34,335 nt of DNA from Myxococcales bacterium (GCA_013297655.1 JAAFHV010000079.1:1-34335), one strand, 5' to 3'; shown: positions 1 to 7,549, numbered from the stretch's first letter. Translations and numbers: made by a program. The notes: generated by a model not told the origin, from the letters alone.

Positions 1-147
1 GGCACGCGCCGATGGCCGTCGCGATTCGACCCTATTTGGGAGTCGAAGGTGCGGCGTGGCCTCGTCGGCTGCGGAAGCGTCGTCGTTCGATACGAGGGCT
101 CTTCGCCGGCGAGGGCGCGCGCGTGCCTTGCCCGCGGAGGGTGAGCG

Positions 148-1176
148 ATGCACCATCGCCCGATGCCCTCACCCGAGATCGAAATGTGGTTCGACTTCGC
201 GAGCCCCTACTCCTACCTCGCAGCGCGGCGTGTCGAGGTGGTCGCCGAAGGCGCCGGTGCGCACGTGGTGTATCGGCCCTTCTTGCTCGGGCCCATCTTC
301 CAAGATCTCTTCGGGAGCTCGGACTCCCCGTTCAATCGTAACCCCGCGCGCGGTCGCCACATGTGGAGCGACGTGGAGCGCGAAGCGAAGAAGCTGGGCG
401 TGCCGGTGCGACGGGTCACAGATTTTCCACGCGGCTCGTTGCTCGCCACGCGGGTCGCGCTCGTGGTGGAGGGCGAGCCCTACGGCCCTGCGTTCGTTCG
501 AGGGATCTTCGAGCGGAGCTTCGTCGACGACGCGGACATCGCGAGCGAGGCGGTGGTGCGCTCCGTCCTCGCGCCGCTCAGCCCCGCCGCCGACGCGATC
601 CTCGCCCGCGCCGTCGCGCCGGAGACGAAAGCGCGTCTTCGTGCCAGGAGCGAGGAGGCCCGCGCGCGAGGTATCTTCGGGGCGCCGAGCTTCTTCGTTA
701 ACGGTGATCTCTATTGGGGAAACGATCGCCTCGAGGCGGCGATCTCCGCCATCGGGCCGGCGAAATCCACGTTCGTCGGCACCCCCGTAGACTACGCCAA
801 AACGTTCGCCGAACGCTGGCTCCCGGCCTGGACCGGGAACGATCCGGAGCGGCTCGCTGCATTCTACACGGACGACGCGACGTACCTCGACCCCGTGGTG
901 CCCGCCGGGGTGACCGGCAAGGAGGCGCTCCTCGCGTACTTTCGTAAGCTCCTCGTCCGCAATCCGGCGTGGGTGTGGACGCAGCGCGGCTCCGTTCCGA
1001 TGGAGGGAGGGTTTTGCAACCTCTGGCACGCCTCCATTCCTGGCGTAGGTGGCACCCGCGAGGTGGACGGTGTGTGCCTCGTGCACTTGCGCGGCGATCG
1101 CATCGCGCGGAACGAGGTCTACTTCGATCGCTCGCTGCTCTTCGCGAAGAAAGAGACCTCCGCCGACGGACGATAG
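148..1176 (+). CDS. DsbA-family isomerase (HCCA-isomerase/kappa-GST-like) fused to a SnoaL-like domain
   Basis: 342 aa. Residues about 9-205 look like the thioredoxin-fold 2-hydroxychromene-2-carboxylate isomerase / kappa-class GST family: an N-terminal strand ending FDFASPYSYLAA with the usual S/Y cluster, and a late GIFGAPSFFVNG followed by WGNDRLE. Residues about 214-335 form a second domain of the SnoaL/NTF2-like type (AERWLPAWTGNDPERLAAFY, then a YLDPVV strand). Ordinary family members stop near 200 aa, so this is a fusion. The ATG is preceded by GGAGGGTGA. Inferred role: glutathione-dependent isomerisation or oxidoreduction of a small aromatic, with the second domain perhaps binding the substrate. 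The last 58 bp overlap, tail to tail, the end of the opposing SnoaL-like gene. Family confident; substrate unknown. Confidence 0.85.
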   Translation: MHHRPMPSPEIEMWFDFASPYSYLAARRVEVVAEGAGAHVVYRPFLLGPIFQDLFGSSDSPFNRNPARGRHMWSDVEREAKKLGVPVRRVTDFPRGSLLATRVALVVEGEPYGPAFVRGIFERSFVDDADIASEAVVRSVLAPLSPAADAILARAVAPETKARLRARSEEARARGIFGAPSFFVNGDLYWGNDRLEAAISAIGPAKSTFVGTPVDYAKTFAERWLPAWTGNDPERLAAFYTDDATYLDPVVPAGVTGKEALLAYFRKLLVRNPAWVWTQRGSVPMEGGFCNLWHASIPGVGGTREVDGVCLVHLRGDRIARNEVYFDRSLLFAKKETSADGR

Positions 1177-1526
1177 TGCACCACGGAGCGGGTGACCTTC
1201 GAGCGTTCGTCGAGGTGCATGACCTCGACCACCGTCGCGTCGCGGTGGTTCAGGTACACGAGCGCCACGCTCCCGGCGCCAGCGAAGGCGGCAAGGAGCG
1301 TGAATCGGAGGGGCGGTGCGCTCTCGAGGCCGCGCGCGAAGTAGGCACGAAGCTCGCTCGTGTCGCGGATCGTGCCGTCTGCGCGATCTGGGGAGAGGCG
1401 CGTGACGACGAGGGGCGAGGTGTGGGCGGGCGGATCGGCGTAGTGAGCGAGGATGGCCTCGAGATCGTGCCGATTCCAATCGGCTATCCACGCCTCCGCG
1501 AAAGCCGTCGCTTCTTCGTTCGTCAT
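1119..1526 (-). CDS. SnoaL-like (NTF2-fold) protein
   Basis: 135 aa, a single small alpha+beta cone domain: an N-terminal helix with FAEAWIADWNRHDLEAILAHY, the hallmark of SnoaL_2/NTF2-like proteins, then beta strands ending in VVEVMHLDE. The ATG overlaps the TGA of the upstream MFS gene by 4 bases (ATGA), so the two are probably translationally coupled and work together. Members of this fold act as cyclases, isomerases or ligand-binding proteins; no catalytic residues can be assigned here. The 3' end overlaps the opposing isomerase-SnoaL fusion gene by 58 bp. A longer minus-strand reading frame continues upstream but is only the shadow of the MFS gene. Confidence 0.8.
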   Translation of the reverse strand: MTNEEATAFAEAWIADWNRHDLEAILAHYADPPAHTSPLVVTRLSPDRADGTIRDTSELRAYFARGLESAPPLRFTLLAAFAGAGSVALVYLNHRDATVVEVMHLDERSKVTRSVVHYRPSAEVSFFAKSSERSK

Positions 1527-2743
1527 CGACGCTCCTCCACGGCAGGTTTTCCGAGGAGCGCAGACCACGCGAACGCACATGGAATGGCGAGCGCCCCCGC
1601 CGCCATCACGAGACCCCAGCGGTGGGTCTTGTCGACGATCCACCCGAAGAGCGGATTGGCGACGACATGAACGACGGACTGTACCGCTGCCGATAGGCCA
1701 CCGGCGAGCGCAGCGTCGCGTGCGTCGATGCGCTTCAGCATGTCGGCGGTGCCGATGACGTACATCCCGGCGCCTCCCGCCATCGCGAGGCTCCCGAACA
1801 CGACGCGCGCCCACGTTCCGGGGACGAAGGGCACGACCATCAGCATCGACGTGAGCAGCGCGGCGAACGCGACGAGGCCATGGTGGGCGCCGCCGCTCGA
1901 GGCGAGTCGACGATCGCGCAGGCTCCCCGCGATCCCGAAGCTTATCGCCGCGACGTCGAAGGCGAGGGGTGGAAGCCAAAGGTAGTGCCCAATGGCTTGC
2001 TTCTCGACGCCGCACGCCTCAGCCAGGAACTGGGGATACCAATAGAGGACGACGAGGATCGCAGGGGCGGAGCCGAGAACCACGAACGCTTGGCGCACGA
2101 ACGCCCGATGGAGGAGCACCTTCGTCCACGGCTGCGGCGCCTCGCGGCGTTCCATCGTCGCCGTCGCCATCGTGTCGCGATCGCTCGGGGCGACGAGGAG
2201 CCAAAGCGGAAGCCACGACAACCCCACCGCGGCCGTGACGACGAACGCTGCGCGAAAGCCGTGTGCGTGCGCGATCTTCGTCGCGAGGGGCGCCGCGATC
2301 ATCGCCCCGAAGGAGCTCCCGGTGAACAGCAGGCCCATCGCGGCGGACCGTTTGCTCTCCGGGAGCGCCGTTCGGATCGTGCGCGCGGCCGAAGGGAACG
2401 ACGGCGACTCGAGGGTGCCGAGCAGCGCGCGGAGCACGAGGAGCGACACGAACCCCTGCGCGAACGCGTGCGCTGCGGACGTGAGCGACCAGAGGACGAC
2501 CGCCACCGCGAGCGCGCGCTTCGGGCCGATGCGGTCCACGATTCGCCCGGAGACGGGCGAAAATACCAAATAGGCGATCGCGAAAGCAGAGCCGAGCCAC
2601 CCGAAGCGGGCGTGCGAAATGCCCAGCTCCTCCCGCACCGTAGGCGCGATCGCGGCCAGTGTTTGCCGGTCGAGGTAACTTACCGTCATCGCCAGTGTGG
2701 CGACGACGGCGACGAAGAACGGAGAGAGCTTCTTCACGCACAC
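1523..2743 (-). CDS. MFS transporter, anion:cation symporter (ACS)-like
   Basis: 406 aa with about 12 hydrophobic segments. The N-terminal SYLDRQTLAAIAPTVREELG matches the signature of the ACS subfamily of the major facilitator superfamily (hexuronate and other organic anion symporters). The loop between TM2 and TM3 carries GRIVDRIGPKRAL, the MFS motif A. Located in the inner membrane; the substrate is probably a carboxylated organic acid, but this is inferred from the subfamily only. The start is GTG (VCVKKLSPFF); a second GTG two codons later is equally possible, and neither has a clear Shine-Dalgarno. First gene of a two-gene operon with the SnoaL-like gene (ATGA overlap). Two palindromes lie about 90-110 bases upstream. 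Confidence 0.85.
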   Translation of the reverse strand: MCVKKLSPFFVAVVATLAMTVSYLDRQTLAAIAPTVREELGISHARFGWLGSAFAIAYLVFSPVSGRIVDRIGPKRALAVAVVLWSLTSAAHAFAQGFVSLLVLRALLGTLESPSFPSAARTIRTALPESKRSAAMGLLFTGSSFGAMIAAPLATKIAHAHGFRAAFVVTAAVGLSWLPLWLLVAPSDRDTMATATMERREAPQPWTKVLLHRAFVRQAFVVLGSAPAILVVLYWYPQFLAEACGVEKQAIGHYLWLPPLAFDVAAISFGIAGSLRDRRLASSGGAHHGLVAFAALLTSMLMVVPFVPGTWARVVFGSLAMAGGAGMYVIGTADMLKRIDARDAALAGGLSAAVQSVVHVVANPLFGWIVDKTHRWGLVMAAGALAIPCAFAWSALLGKPAVEERR

Positions 2744-2832
2744 CCACCGTCGAGGAACGCGGCTGCTTCGTCAACGACGATGCGCCGAGCCGTGTCCCTC
2801 GATCGCGCGCACGACGCGCGGCCTCCCCAAAA

Positions 2833-2855
2833 TACTGAAGTAAACGCTATAGCGT
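2833..2855. promoter_or_regulatory. Paired palindromes upstream of the MFS operon
   Basis: In the 194-base gap between the LysR gene and the MFS gene, an AT-rich patch holds TACTGAAGTA (4-base arms around GA) directly followed by the perfect 12-base palindrome ACGCTATAGCGT. This is the only AT-rich part of the gap. It could be an operator or part of the MFS promoter. No regulator is assigned. Confidence 0.35.
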
Positions 2856-2937
2856 CGTGCGCTGCGATCGGGTGCGGGGGGCGACCAACCAGAGCGCGCG
2901 GCTCGTCGGCGCGGGGCGGCGGGGGACGTCTGCGGGA

Positions 2938-3843
2938 TCAAGGTGCCGCGCGTGGTCTTCGCCCCGCCGTCGACGCGAGCACCGTGGGGAGGTGCTCGAC
3001 GAGGAAGTCGCGTAGGGCCGCGGTCCGTGGAGGGAGCGGACGCTCCTTCGCGGTGACGAGAAAGAGCGGAGCGCCGCGGAGCACGACCTCGGGCACCACG
3101 CGGACGAGCGCCCCCTCGGCCACATCGCGCTGCGCGAGGTGAAGCGGCAGCAACGCGACGCCTCCACCCGCGCGCGCGAGCGCGAGCAGCGCGCCGAAGT
3201 CGTCGCATTCGATCGCGGGTGGCGGAGGGGTAGCGTCCGTCGCGAAGCTCTTCTTCCGCGAGCGAGCAGGCCATAGACCGTCGTGGGCGCCGAGGTCGCG
3301 AGGCTCCTTCGGCGCGCCCCTCGCAGCGATGTAACGTGGCGCCGCGAAGAACGCTGCCTCGAGCTCCCCGAGCCTTCGCGCCTTCACTCCGCCTTCCCCG
3401 ACTTTCCCGACCCGCAGCGCGACGTCGGCCTTCGCGTCCGCGAGAGGCACGAGGGCGTCGGCGAGCACGAGGCGGAGGCGCACCGCCGGAAAGCGTGTCC
3501 GAAACGCGGGCAATAGCGGCGCGACGACGGTGCGCCCGATGTCCGGTGGCGCGGCGAGCGTAACGAGCCCCGATGGCGTGACCGGTCGATCGACCAGGGA
3601 TTTACTCACTCGCTCGAGGTCGGCGAGCGGCCGCGCGACGCTCGCCGCCAGGTCTTCTCCCGCCGGCGTCAGGGTCACGCTCCGCGTGGTGCGCGCGAGC
3701 AGCACGACCCCGAGGGACTCCTCGAGCGCGCTCACGACCCGGCTGACGTGCCCCTTGTCGGTCCCGAGGCGCTCTGCCGCGCGCGTGAAGCTCCGCGCTT
3801 CTGCCACCGCCAAGAACACCGCGTAGTGATTCAAGTTCGTCAC
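2938..3843 (-). CDS. LysR-family transcriptional regulator
   Basis: 301 aa. The N-terminal winged helix-turn-helix, residues about 5-62, is typical of LysR (FLAVAEARSFTRAAERLG, then GHVSRVVSALEESLGVVLL and TRSVTLTPAGE). The remainder is the periplasmic-binding-protein-like effector domain (GLVTLAAPPDIGRTVVAPLL onward). The start is GTG with GGAGGC five bases upstream. It lies divergent from a lipoprotein gene; the 148-base gap holds inverted repeats that fit a LysR operator, so autoregulation plus control of that neighbour or of the downstream MFS operon is plausible. Effector unknown. Confidence 0.9.
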   Translation of the reverse strand: MTNLNHYAVFLAVAEARSFTRAAERLGTDKGHVSRVVSALEESLGVVLLARTTRSVTLTPAGEDLAASVARPLADLERVSKSLVDRPVTPSGLVTLAAPPDIGRTVVAPLLPAFRTRFPAVRLRLVLADALVPLADAKADVALRVGKVGEGGVKARRLGELEAAFFAAPRYIAARGAPKEPRDLGAHDGLWPARSRKKSFATDATPPPPAIECDDFGALLALARAGGGVALLPLHLAQRDVAEGALVRVVPEVVLRGAPLFLVTAKERPLPPRTAALRDFLVEHLPTVLASTAGRRPRAAP

Positions 3844-3912
3844 GTGCCTCCAGGAGCGCGGCTTCGACGACCTGCGCGACGGACCGAGGTGGGGAAATCG
3901 TTGATGATTCTA

Positions 3913-3946
3913 CAACAACGGGTTGCATCCTAGGTCATTGTTGCAA
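3913..3946. promoter_or_regulatory. Inverted repeats between LysR gene and lipoprotein gene
   Basis: CAACAA (3913-3918) is repeated inverted as TTGTTG (3938-3943), and TTGCA (3923-3927) as TGCAA (3942-3946). The patch is AT-rich against its surroundings and lies between divergent starts, the usual place for a LysR binding site. Inference only. Confidence 0.35.
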
Positions 3947-3991
3947 GCCTCCGCGAGGCGCACCTTCTCTCGGCAACCGAGGAGATCGCCC

Positions 3992-4618
3992 ATGAAGACG
4001 TCACTTTTTTCGTTCCCGCTCGCCGTGCTCACCCTGCTCGCCGGCTCCACTGTGGCGTGCGGAGGCCCCGTCGGCGGGGTGCTGCCCACCCGCGAGGGAC
4101 CGCCGGCACCGTCCGAGCTCACCCTCGTATGGGTCGGTTATGGCGAGGCCGAGCGTCTCGACGAGGGCGCCTGGAAGCGGGTGCCCGCGTTCGACTACGA
4201 GCTCACGGTCGAGCAGCGTCGGTACGCCGATCATTGGGAGTCCGTGAAGCACATGCGGAGACGACACCCCCAGTACGACGGGAGCGCAGGCCCCCGCGAG
4301 CAGACCCTCTACTTTCGGGTCGATCTCGGCGCGGTCGAGCCGAGCGGGGAAGTGCCGGTGCGCATCGTGTCGACCCTCGGCTCCGGGGCGGGTCGCGCCG
4401 ATCGCACGTTCCGCTCGTCGCGGCTCGTCTTTCGCGCCGACGTGAGCTCCTTCGCTCCGTTCGATACCTATCGGATCGATCAGCGCTATGCCTACGACGA
4501 GGGCAAGCTCGAGGAGCTGGTGAGCCTCGACAAGGGTGCGGTTCCTTGGGTGCGAAACCACGAGGTCGCGACTCTCTTCGCGTCGCACACGTTCGCGGAG
4601 CCACCGACGCGCAGGTAG
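3992..4618 (+). CDS. Putative lipoprotein, function unknown
   Basis: 208 aa. The start chosen is the ATG 7 bases after GAGGAG, giving a lipoprotein signal: MKTSLF, a hydrophobic core, then TVACGG with the lipidated Cys near residue 23. A longer reading frame starts 23 codons upstream but would bury the signal peptide. The mature part is charged, with VWVGYGEAERLDEGAW and several YRI/RYAY aromatic clusters. I do not recognise a family. Divergent from the LysR gene and possibly its target. Likely anchored in the inner or outer membrane facing the periplasm. Confidence 0.7.
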   Translation: MKTSLFSFPLAVLTLLAGSTVACGGPVGGVLPTREGPPAPSELTLVWVGYGEAERLDEGAWKRVPAFDYELTVEQRRYADHWESVKHMRRRHPQYDGSAGPREQTLYFRVDLGAVEPSGEVPVRIVSTLGSGAGRADRTFRSSRLVFRADVSSFAPFDTYRIDQRYAYDEGKLEELVSLDKGAVPWVRNHEVATLFASHTFAEPPTRR

Positions 4619-4641
4619 CGGCAACCCCTCATCAGGTGAGA

Positions 4642-5103
4642 TCACGCCGTTGGCGCGGGCGATCCGACGAGGGCCCGCAAGCGTGCATCACGCAGGTAAA
4701 TCGGGAGCCAAAGGAACACCGCGACGTAGATCGGGAACAGGACGTGGCTCCCGAGAGGGTGGGCGAGGCGCACGTGGGTGGCGACGGCGCCGCCGAGGTA
4801 ACCCGTCCAGAGGAGCGCTCCGAGGGGCGCCGTGCGCGGGATCACGTAGAGCACGAGACACGCGAGCTCGAACGCGCCGATCCACGCGAGAGAGCTCGCA
4901 GGGTACCCGAGGTCGGCGAACGAATCGACGGCCGGTTTCATCGCGAACACCTTCAACGAGACGTCGAACACCAGGAACGCGATCACGAGCCCGGCGAGCA
5001 CACGACCCGTGTACAGCGCGGCCCGGCGCGACTGCGGCGCCTGCGACGCTGACGCATCGACGACGGGGGGGGTGGCGGAGACGGTGAGCTCGGGGGTCGA
5101 CAT
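4642..5103 (-). CDS. DoxX-like membrane protein, ECF42-promoter controlled
   Basis: 153 aa with four predicted membrane helices starting near residue 35 (TGRVLAGLVIAFLVFDVSLK; AWIGAFELACLVLYVI; LGALLWTGYLGGAVATHVRL; LFPIYVAVFLWLPIYL). This is the layout of the DoxX-like family, whose members are small inner-membrane proteins sometimes tied to redox or thiol stress. The ATG has AAAGGA upstream; a longer frame starts 23 codons earlier but would swallow the promoter. TGTCGA-N17-TGTCGTC lies 39-68 bases upstream, the same element as in front of both DGPF genes, so the gene is probably a direct target of the ECF42 sigma factor encoded just upstream. Confidence 0.8.
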   Translation of the reverse strand: MSTPELTVSATPPVVDASASQAPQSRRAALYTGRVLAGLVIAFLVFDVSLKVFAMKPAVDSFADLGYPASSLAWIGAFELACLVLYVIPRTAPLGALLWTGYLGGAVATHVRLAHPLGSHVLFPIYVAVFLWLPIYLRDARLRALVGSPAPTA

Positions 5104-5141
5104 CGGTGATCCTTTCGTGGCGGCGAGGTTGCCGTCCTCGA

Positions 5142-5171
5142 GACGACACTCCGCGTGGTCACCTTTCGACA
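5142..5171 (-). promoter_or_regulatory. ECF42-type promoter of the DoxX-like gene
   Basis: Read on the minus strand: TGTCGA (5171-5166), 17 bases, then TGTCGTC (5148-5142), 38 bases before the ATG. The sequence and spacing are the same as at the two DGPF promoters. A TGTCGA -35 and a CG(A/T)C-like -10 are what I recall being reported for ECF42 factors in Streptomyces. Sequence match seen directly; sigma assignment inferred. Confidence 0.7.
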
Positions 5172-5183
5172 CGCCGGGGTCGC

Positions 5184-5196
5184 ATTTCGCCGAAAT
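5184..5196. promoter_or_regulatory. 13-base palindrome upstream of the DoxX promoter
   Basis: ATTTCGCCGAAAT: six-base arms around a single C, 12 bases upstream of the -35 element and 13 bases after the sigma-factor stop codon. It could be an operator, or a short hairpin at the end of the sigma-factor transcript (no U-run follows). Confidence 0.3.
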
Positions 5197-5209
5197 CGTC
5201 AGGGAGGCG

Positions 5210-6472
5210 CTATTTGCAGCGCGCGGCGCGTTCGAGGAGGCGGTCGCGGAGGCGCACGTTCTCGGTCAGCGCGGCGGCACGCTCGAGCTCGGCGCGCGCT
5301 TCTGGGAGCCGCCCGAGCTTCTCGAGGAGGTCGGCGCGCGCGCTCGGGAGGAGGTGATACCGCGCGAGGGCAGGGTGCTCGCGGAGCGCATCGAGGATCA
5401 CCAGGCCCGCCGCGGGGCCTAGGCTCCGCGAGACGGCGAGGGCGCGGTTCAGCTCCACCACCGGCGACGGCGCGATCGTTCCCAATCGTGTGTAGAGCGC
5501 AGAAATCTTCGCCCAGTCGGTCGCGTCGAACGTGGCGGCGCGCGCGTGGCAGGCCGCGATCGCAGCCTGGATTTGGTACGGACCTCCCTCCGCCGCGAGC
5601 GCCTCCGCCGCGTCGAGCGCACGAAGGCCCGTCTCGATACGTGCATGATCCCAGCGACCTCGATCCTGATCGGCGAGCAAAATCGGCTCTCCGCGCGCGT
5701 CGGTGCGGGCATCGCTGCGCGAGCTTTGGAGGAGCACGAGGGCCCGGAGGCCATGCGCTTCCGGCTCGTTCGGCGCGAGCTCTGCCGCGAGCGCCGCGAG
5801 TCGCAACGCCTCGTCGACCAGCGCGGGGCGAAGCACGTCGTCGCCCGCGGTCGCGGAGTATCCCTCGTTGAAGACGAGGTAGATCACCTCGAGCACCGAG
5901 GCGATGCGCCGCCCGAGCTCGTCGCCGCGTGGAACCTCGAACGTGACCGCGGCCTCCGCGAGTGTCCGCTTCGCGCGAACGATTCGTTGCGCGACGGTGG
6001 GCTCCGTCGTGAGGAACGCGCGCGCGATCTCGTCGGTCGAGAGACCGCCGACGAGGCGGAGCGTGAGCGCCGCGCGCGCCTCCTTCGAGAGCACCGGATG
6101 GCAGGCCGCAAACATGAGCCGTAGAACGTCGTCCGCGACGTCCTCGTCGAGCCCTACCTCGAGCCTCGCTTCGATTTCGTCGAAATCGCACGGAAAGAGG
6201 CTCGATTTCGTATGCGCGTGCGACCGCTCCACCACCCGGCGGTGCCGGATACGATTGAGCGCGCGGTTCTTCGCCGTGGTCATGAGCCATGCCCCTGGCC
6301 GCTCGGGCACGCCCGATAGTGGCCACTCTTCGAGCGCCGCCACGAACGCGTCGTGGGCGAGCTCTTCGGCGAGGCCGAGGTCACGCACGACGCGAGTGAG
6401 GCTCCCGATGAGCTTGGGAGCCTCCTCTTTCCACACGGTCGCGATCGTTTGGCGTACGTCGGCGCGAGACAC
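5210..6472 (-). CDS. ECF42-group RNA polymerase sigma factor with C-terminal TPR-like extension
   Basis: 420 aa. Residues about 1-75 are sigma region 2 (GLAEELAHDAFVAALEEWP, PGAWLMTTAKNRALNRIR). Residues about 125-180 are region 4 with the helix-turn-helix LSTDEIARAFLTTEPTVAQR. Then follows the long helical extension typical of the group (VIYLVFNEGYSA, LNRALAVSRSLGPAAGL, helical repeats to the end); there is no separate anti-sigma gene, and the extension is thought to regulate activity. The GTG at 6472 gives the usual family N-terminus (SRADVRQTIATVW); an ATG at 6502 or GTG at 6505 would add about 10 residues. It starts 83 bases after DGPF protein 1, with which it is probably co-transcribed. 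Group membership rests on the extension plus the DGPF neighbours. Confidence 0.9.
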   Translation of the reverse strand: MSRADVRQTIATVWKEEAPKLIGSLTRVVRDLGLAEELAHDAFVAALEEWPLSGVPERPGAWLMTTAKNRALNRIRHRRVVERSHAHTKSSLFPCDFDEIEARLEVGLDEDVADDVLRLMFAACHPVLSKEARAALTLRLVGGLSTDEIARAFLTTEPTVAQRIVRAKRTLAEAAVTFEVPRGDELGRRIASVLEVIYLVFNEGYSATAGDDVLRPALVDEALRLAALAAELAPNEPEAHGLRALVLLQSSRSDARTDARGEPILLADQDRGRWDHARIETGLRALDAAEALAAEGGPYQIQAAIAACHARAATFDATDWAKISALYTRLGTIAPSPVVELNRALAVSRSLGPAAGLVILDALREHPALARYHLLPSARADLLEKLGRLPEARAELERAAALTENVRLRDRLLERAARCK

Positions 6473-6555
6473 CGCGCGACTACAGCAAAGGCGCTCCGGC
6501 ATCACAAGCGACGAGCGGGAGGGCGCCGATCTTCAGCGCGCGCAGCGGAGGTGAC

Positions 6556-6909
6556 TCACTTCGGCGGGGGGCCGCCCGGCTCGAACATCGGCAAGATCTC
6601 GCCTCTGCCGTCGCCCGCGATCGCCATGAACTCCTTCGAGAGCGCGATGGCGGCTTCCATGTTGGCGGCTTCGATCACCGCGAACCCGTCGATGAGCTCT
6701 TTGCTCTCCGCGAAGGGACCGTCGGTGACGGTGATCTTACCGCCCTCGTTTTGGATGCGGACCCCGTGCGACGGGCGCACGAGGCCGCCGGTGAGGACGA
6801 CGCTTCCCGAGTCGAGCATGCGCTTCGTGTATTCGCCGAGCTTCTGCATCGTCTCGGGCGAGGGCGGGGGTGCGGTCGGGTTCGACTCGAAAATCGCCAT
6901 GAATTTCAT
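6556..6909 (-). CDS. DGPF-domain (YCII-related) protein 1
   Basis: 117 aa. Small ferredoxin-like YCII/DGPF family protein: N-terminal strand MKFMAIFE, a helix, then VTDGPFAESKELIDGF with the eponymous DGPF at residues 63-66. The ATG has AAGGAGA at ideal spacing. DGPF proteins are the standard genomic partners of ECF42 sigma factors; their biochemical role is not settled. First gene of the probable DGPF1-sigma operon and preceded by an ECF42-type promoter, implying positive autoregulation of the sigma factor. Confidence 0.9.
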   Translation of the reverse strand: MKFMAIFESNPTAPPPSPETMQKLGEYTKRMLDSGSVVLTGGLVRPSHGVRIQNEGGKITVTDGPFAESKELIDGFAVIEAANMEAAIALSKEFMAIAGDGRGEILPMFEPGGPPPK

Positions 6910-6954
6910 ACGTTCTCCTTGGAGTGGGGGGCCAGTCTAAGTGCCCTTCCCCAA

Positions 6955-6984
6955 GACGACACCCGAGCGTGCGCCGAATCGACA
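6955..6984 (-). promoter_or_regulatory. ECF42-type promoter of DGPF1-sigma operon
   Basis: Minus strand: TGTCGA (6984-6979), 17 bases, TGTCGTC (6961-6955), 45 bases before the ATG. An A-tract on the same strand (A8GAAA, 7004-6993) begins 8 bases upstream of the -35 and looks like an UP element, a contact site for the RNA polymerase alpha subunit. Confidence 0.7.
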
Positions 6985-6992
6985 GCGGGGCC

Positions 6993-7004
6993 TTTCTTTT
7001 TTTT
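6993..7004 (-). promoter_or_regulatory. A-tract, possible UP element
   Basis: A run of 8 A, G, then 3 A on the minus strand directly upstream of the ECF42-type promoter; it stands out in GC-rich DNA. On the plus strand the same T-run has no hairpin in front of it and no plus-strand gene to terminate. Confidence 0.4.
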
Positions 7005-7032
7005 CGAGGCGGCCGTTGTCCTCGCGCACGCC

Positions 7033-7452
7033 TCAAGAAGAGGGGGATTGCGATCGCAGGTCGGCGAACCCGGCGATGGCCTTCTTCACGTCCTCCGGAA
7101 AGTCGTCCATTTCCTGCACCTGGCGAACCTCGATGATCTCGTTGTCGCCGGCGGGGCAGCGCGCTGCCCACTCGATCGCCTCCTCGCGCGAGCGGACTTG
7201 GATCATCCAGTAGCCGCCGACGAGCTCCTTCGCCTCCGCGAAAGGTCCGTCGGCGATCGTGGGCTTGCCGCCGGAGAACGACACGCGCGCGCCCATCGAC
7301 GGCGGGTGGAGGCCGTCGAGGGAGAGCAGCACCCCCGCCTTTTGGAGCTCCTCGTTGTACTTCATCATCTTCTCGACGCCGGCCGCGTCCGGCATCGTGC
7401 CGGGGACGGCGGTCTCGTAGCCCTTGGGGATCATCAGCATCATGAAGCGCAT
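7033..7452 (-). CDS. DGPF-domain (YCII-related) protein 2
   Basis: 139 aa. Same family as the neighbouring DGPF protein: N-terminal MRFMMLMIPKG, then TIADGPFAEAKELVGGYW with DGPF at residues 68-71 and VRSREEAIEWAARCP, typical of the family. The C-terminus has a Ser-rich tail. The start is the ATG with AAAGGA upstream; a frame opening 23 codons earlier would overlap the promoter. Lies 123 bases upstream of DGPF1 on the same strand, with its own ECF42-type promoter, so it is a separate transcription unit that can also read into DGPF1 and the sigma gene. Confidence 0.88.
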   Translation of the reverse strand: MRFMMLMIPKGYETAVPGTMPDAAGVEKMMKYNEELQKAGVLLSLDGLHPPSMGARVSFSGGKPTIADGPFAEAKELVGGYWMIQVRSREEAIEWAARCPAGDNEIIEVRQVQEMDDFPEDVKKAIAGFADLRSQSPSS

Positions 7453-7490
7453 CGTCGTGTTCCTTTCAGCTCGTTCGTCGAGCTCACCGG

Positions 7491-7520
7491 GACGACGAAC
7501 GCCTCTCGTGGATTTCGACA
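7491..7520 (-). promoter_or_regulatory. ECF42-type promoter of DGPF2
   Basis: Minus strand: TGTCGA (7520-7515), 17 bases, CGTCGTC (7497-7491), 38 bases before the ATG. An AT-rich inverted repeat (CGAGAA-AA-TTCTCG, 7528-7541) sits just upstream of the -35 and may act as an UP element or as the 3' hairpin of the gene ending at 7550. Confidence 0.7.
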
Positions 7521-7549
7521 CGAGGCACGAGAAAATTCTCGAGGTTCGC

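Noticed and set aside
50-84. AGTCGA-N17-GTCGGC upstream of the first gene as a fourth ECF42-type promoter
   Set aside because: Both half-sites deviate from the three exact copies; likely chance.
1-147. Search for a gene in the left edge
   Set aside because: Frames here are open but run through the start of the isomerase gene in the wrong frame; no product recognised.
6993-7004. T-run on the plus strand as a terminator
   Set aside because: No hairpin precedes it and no plus-strand gene ends nearby; it fits better as an A-tract upstream of a minus-strand promoter.
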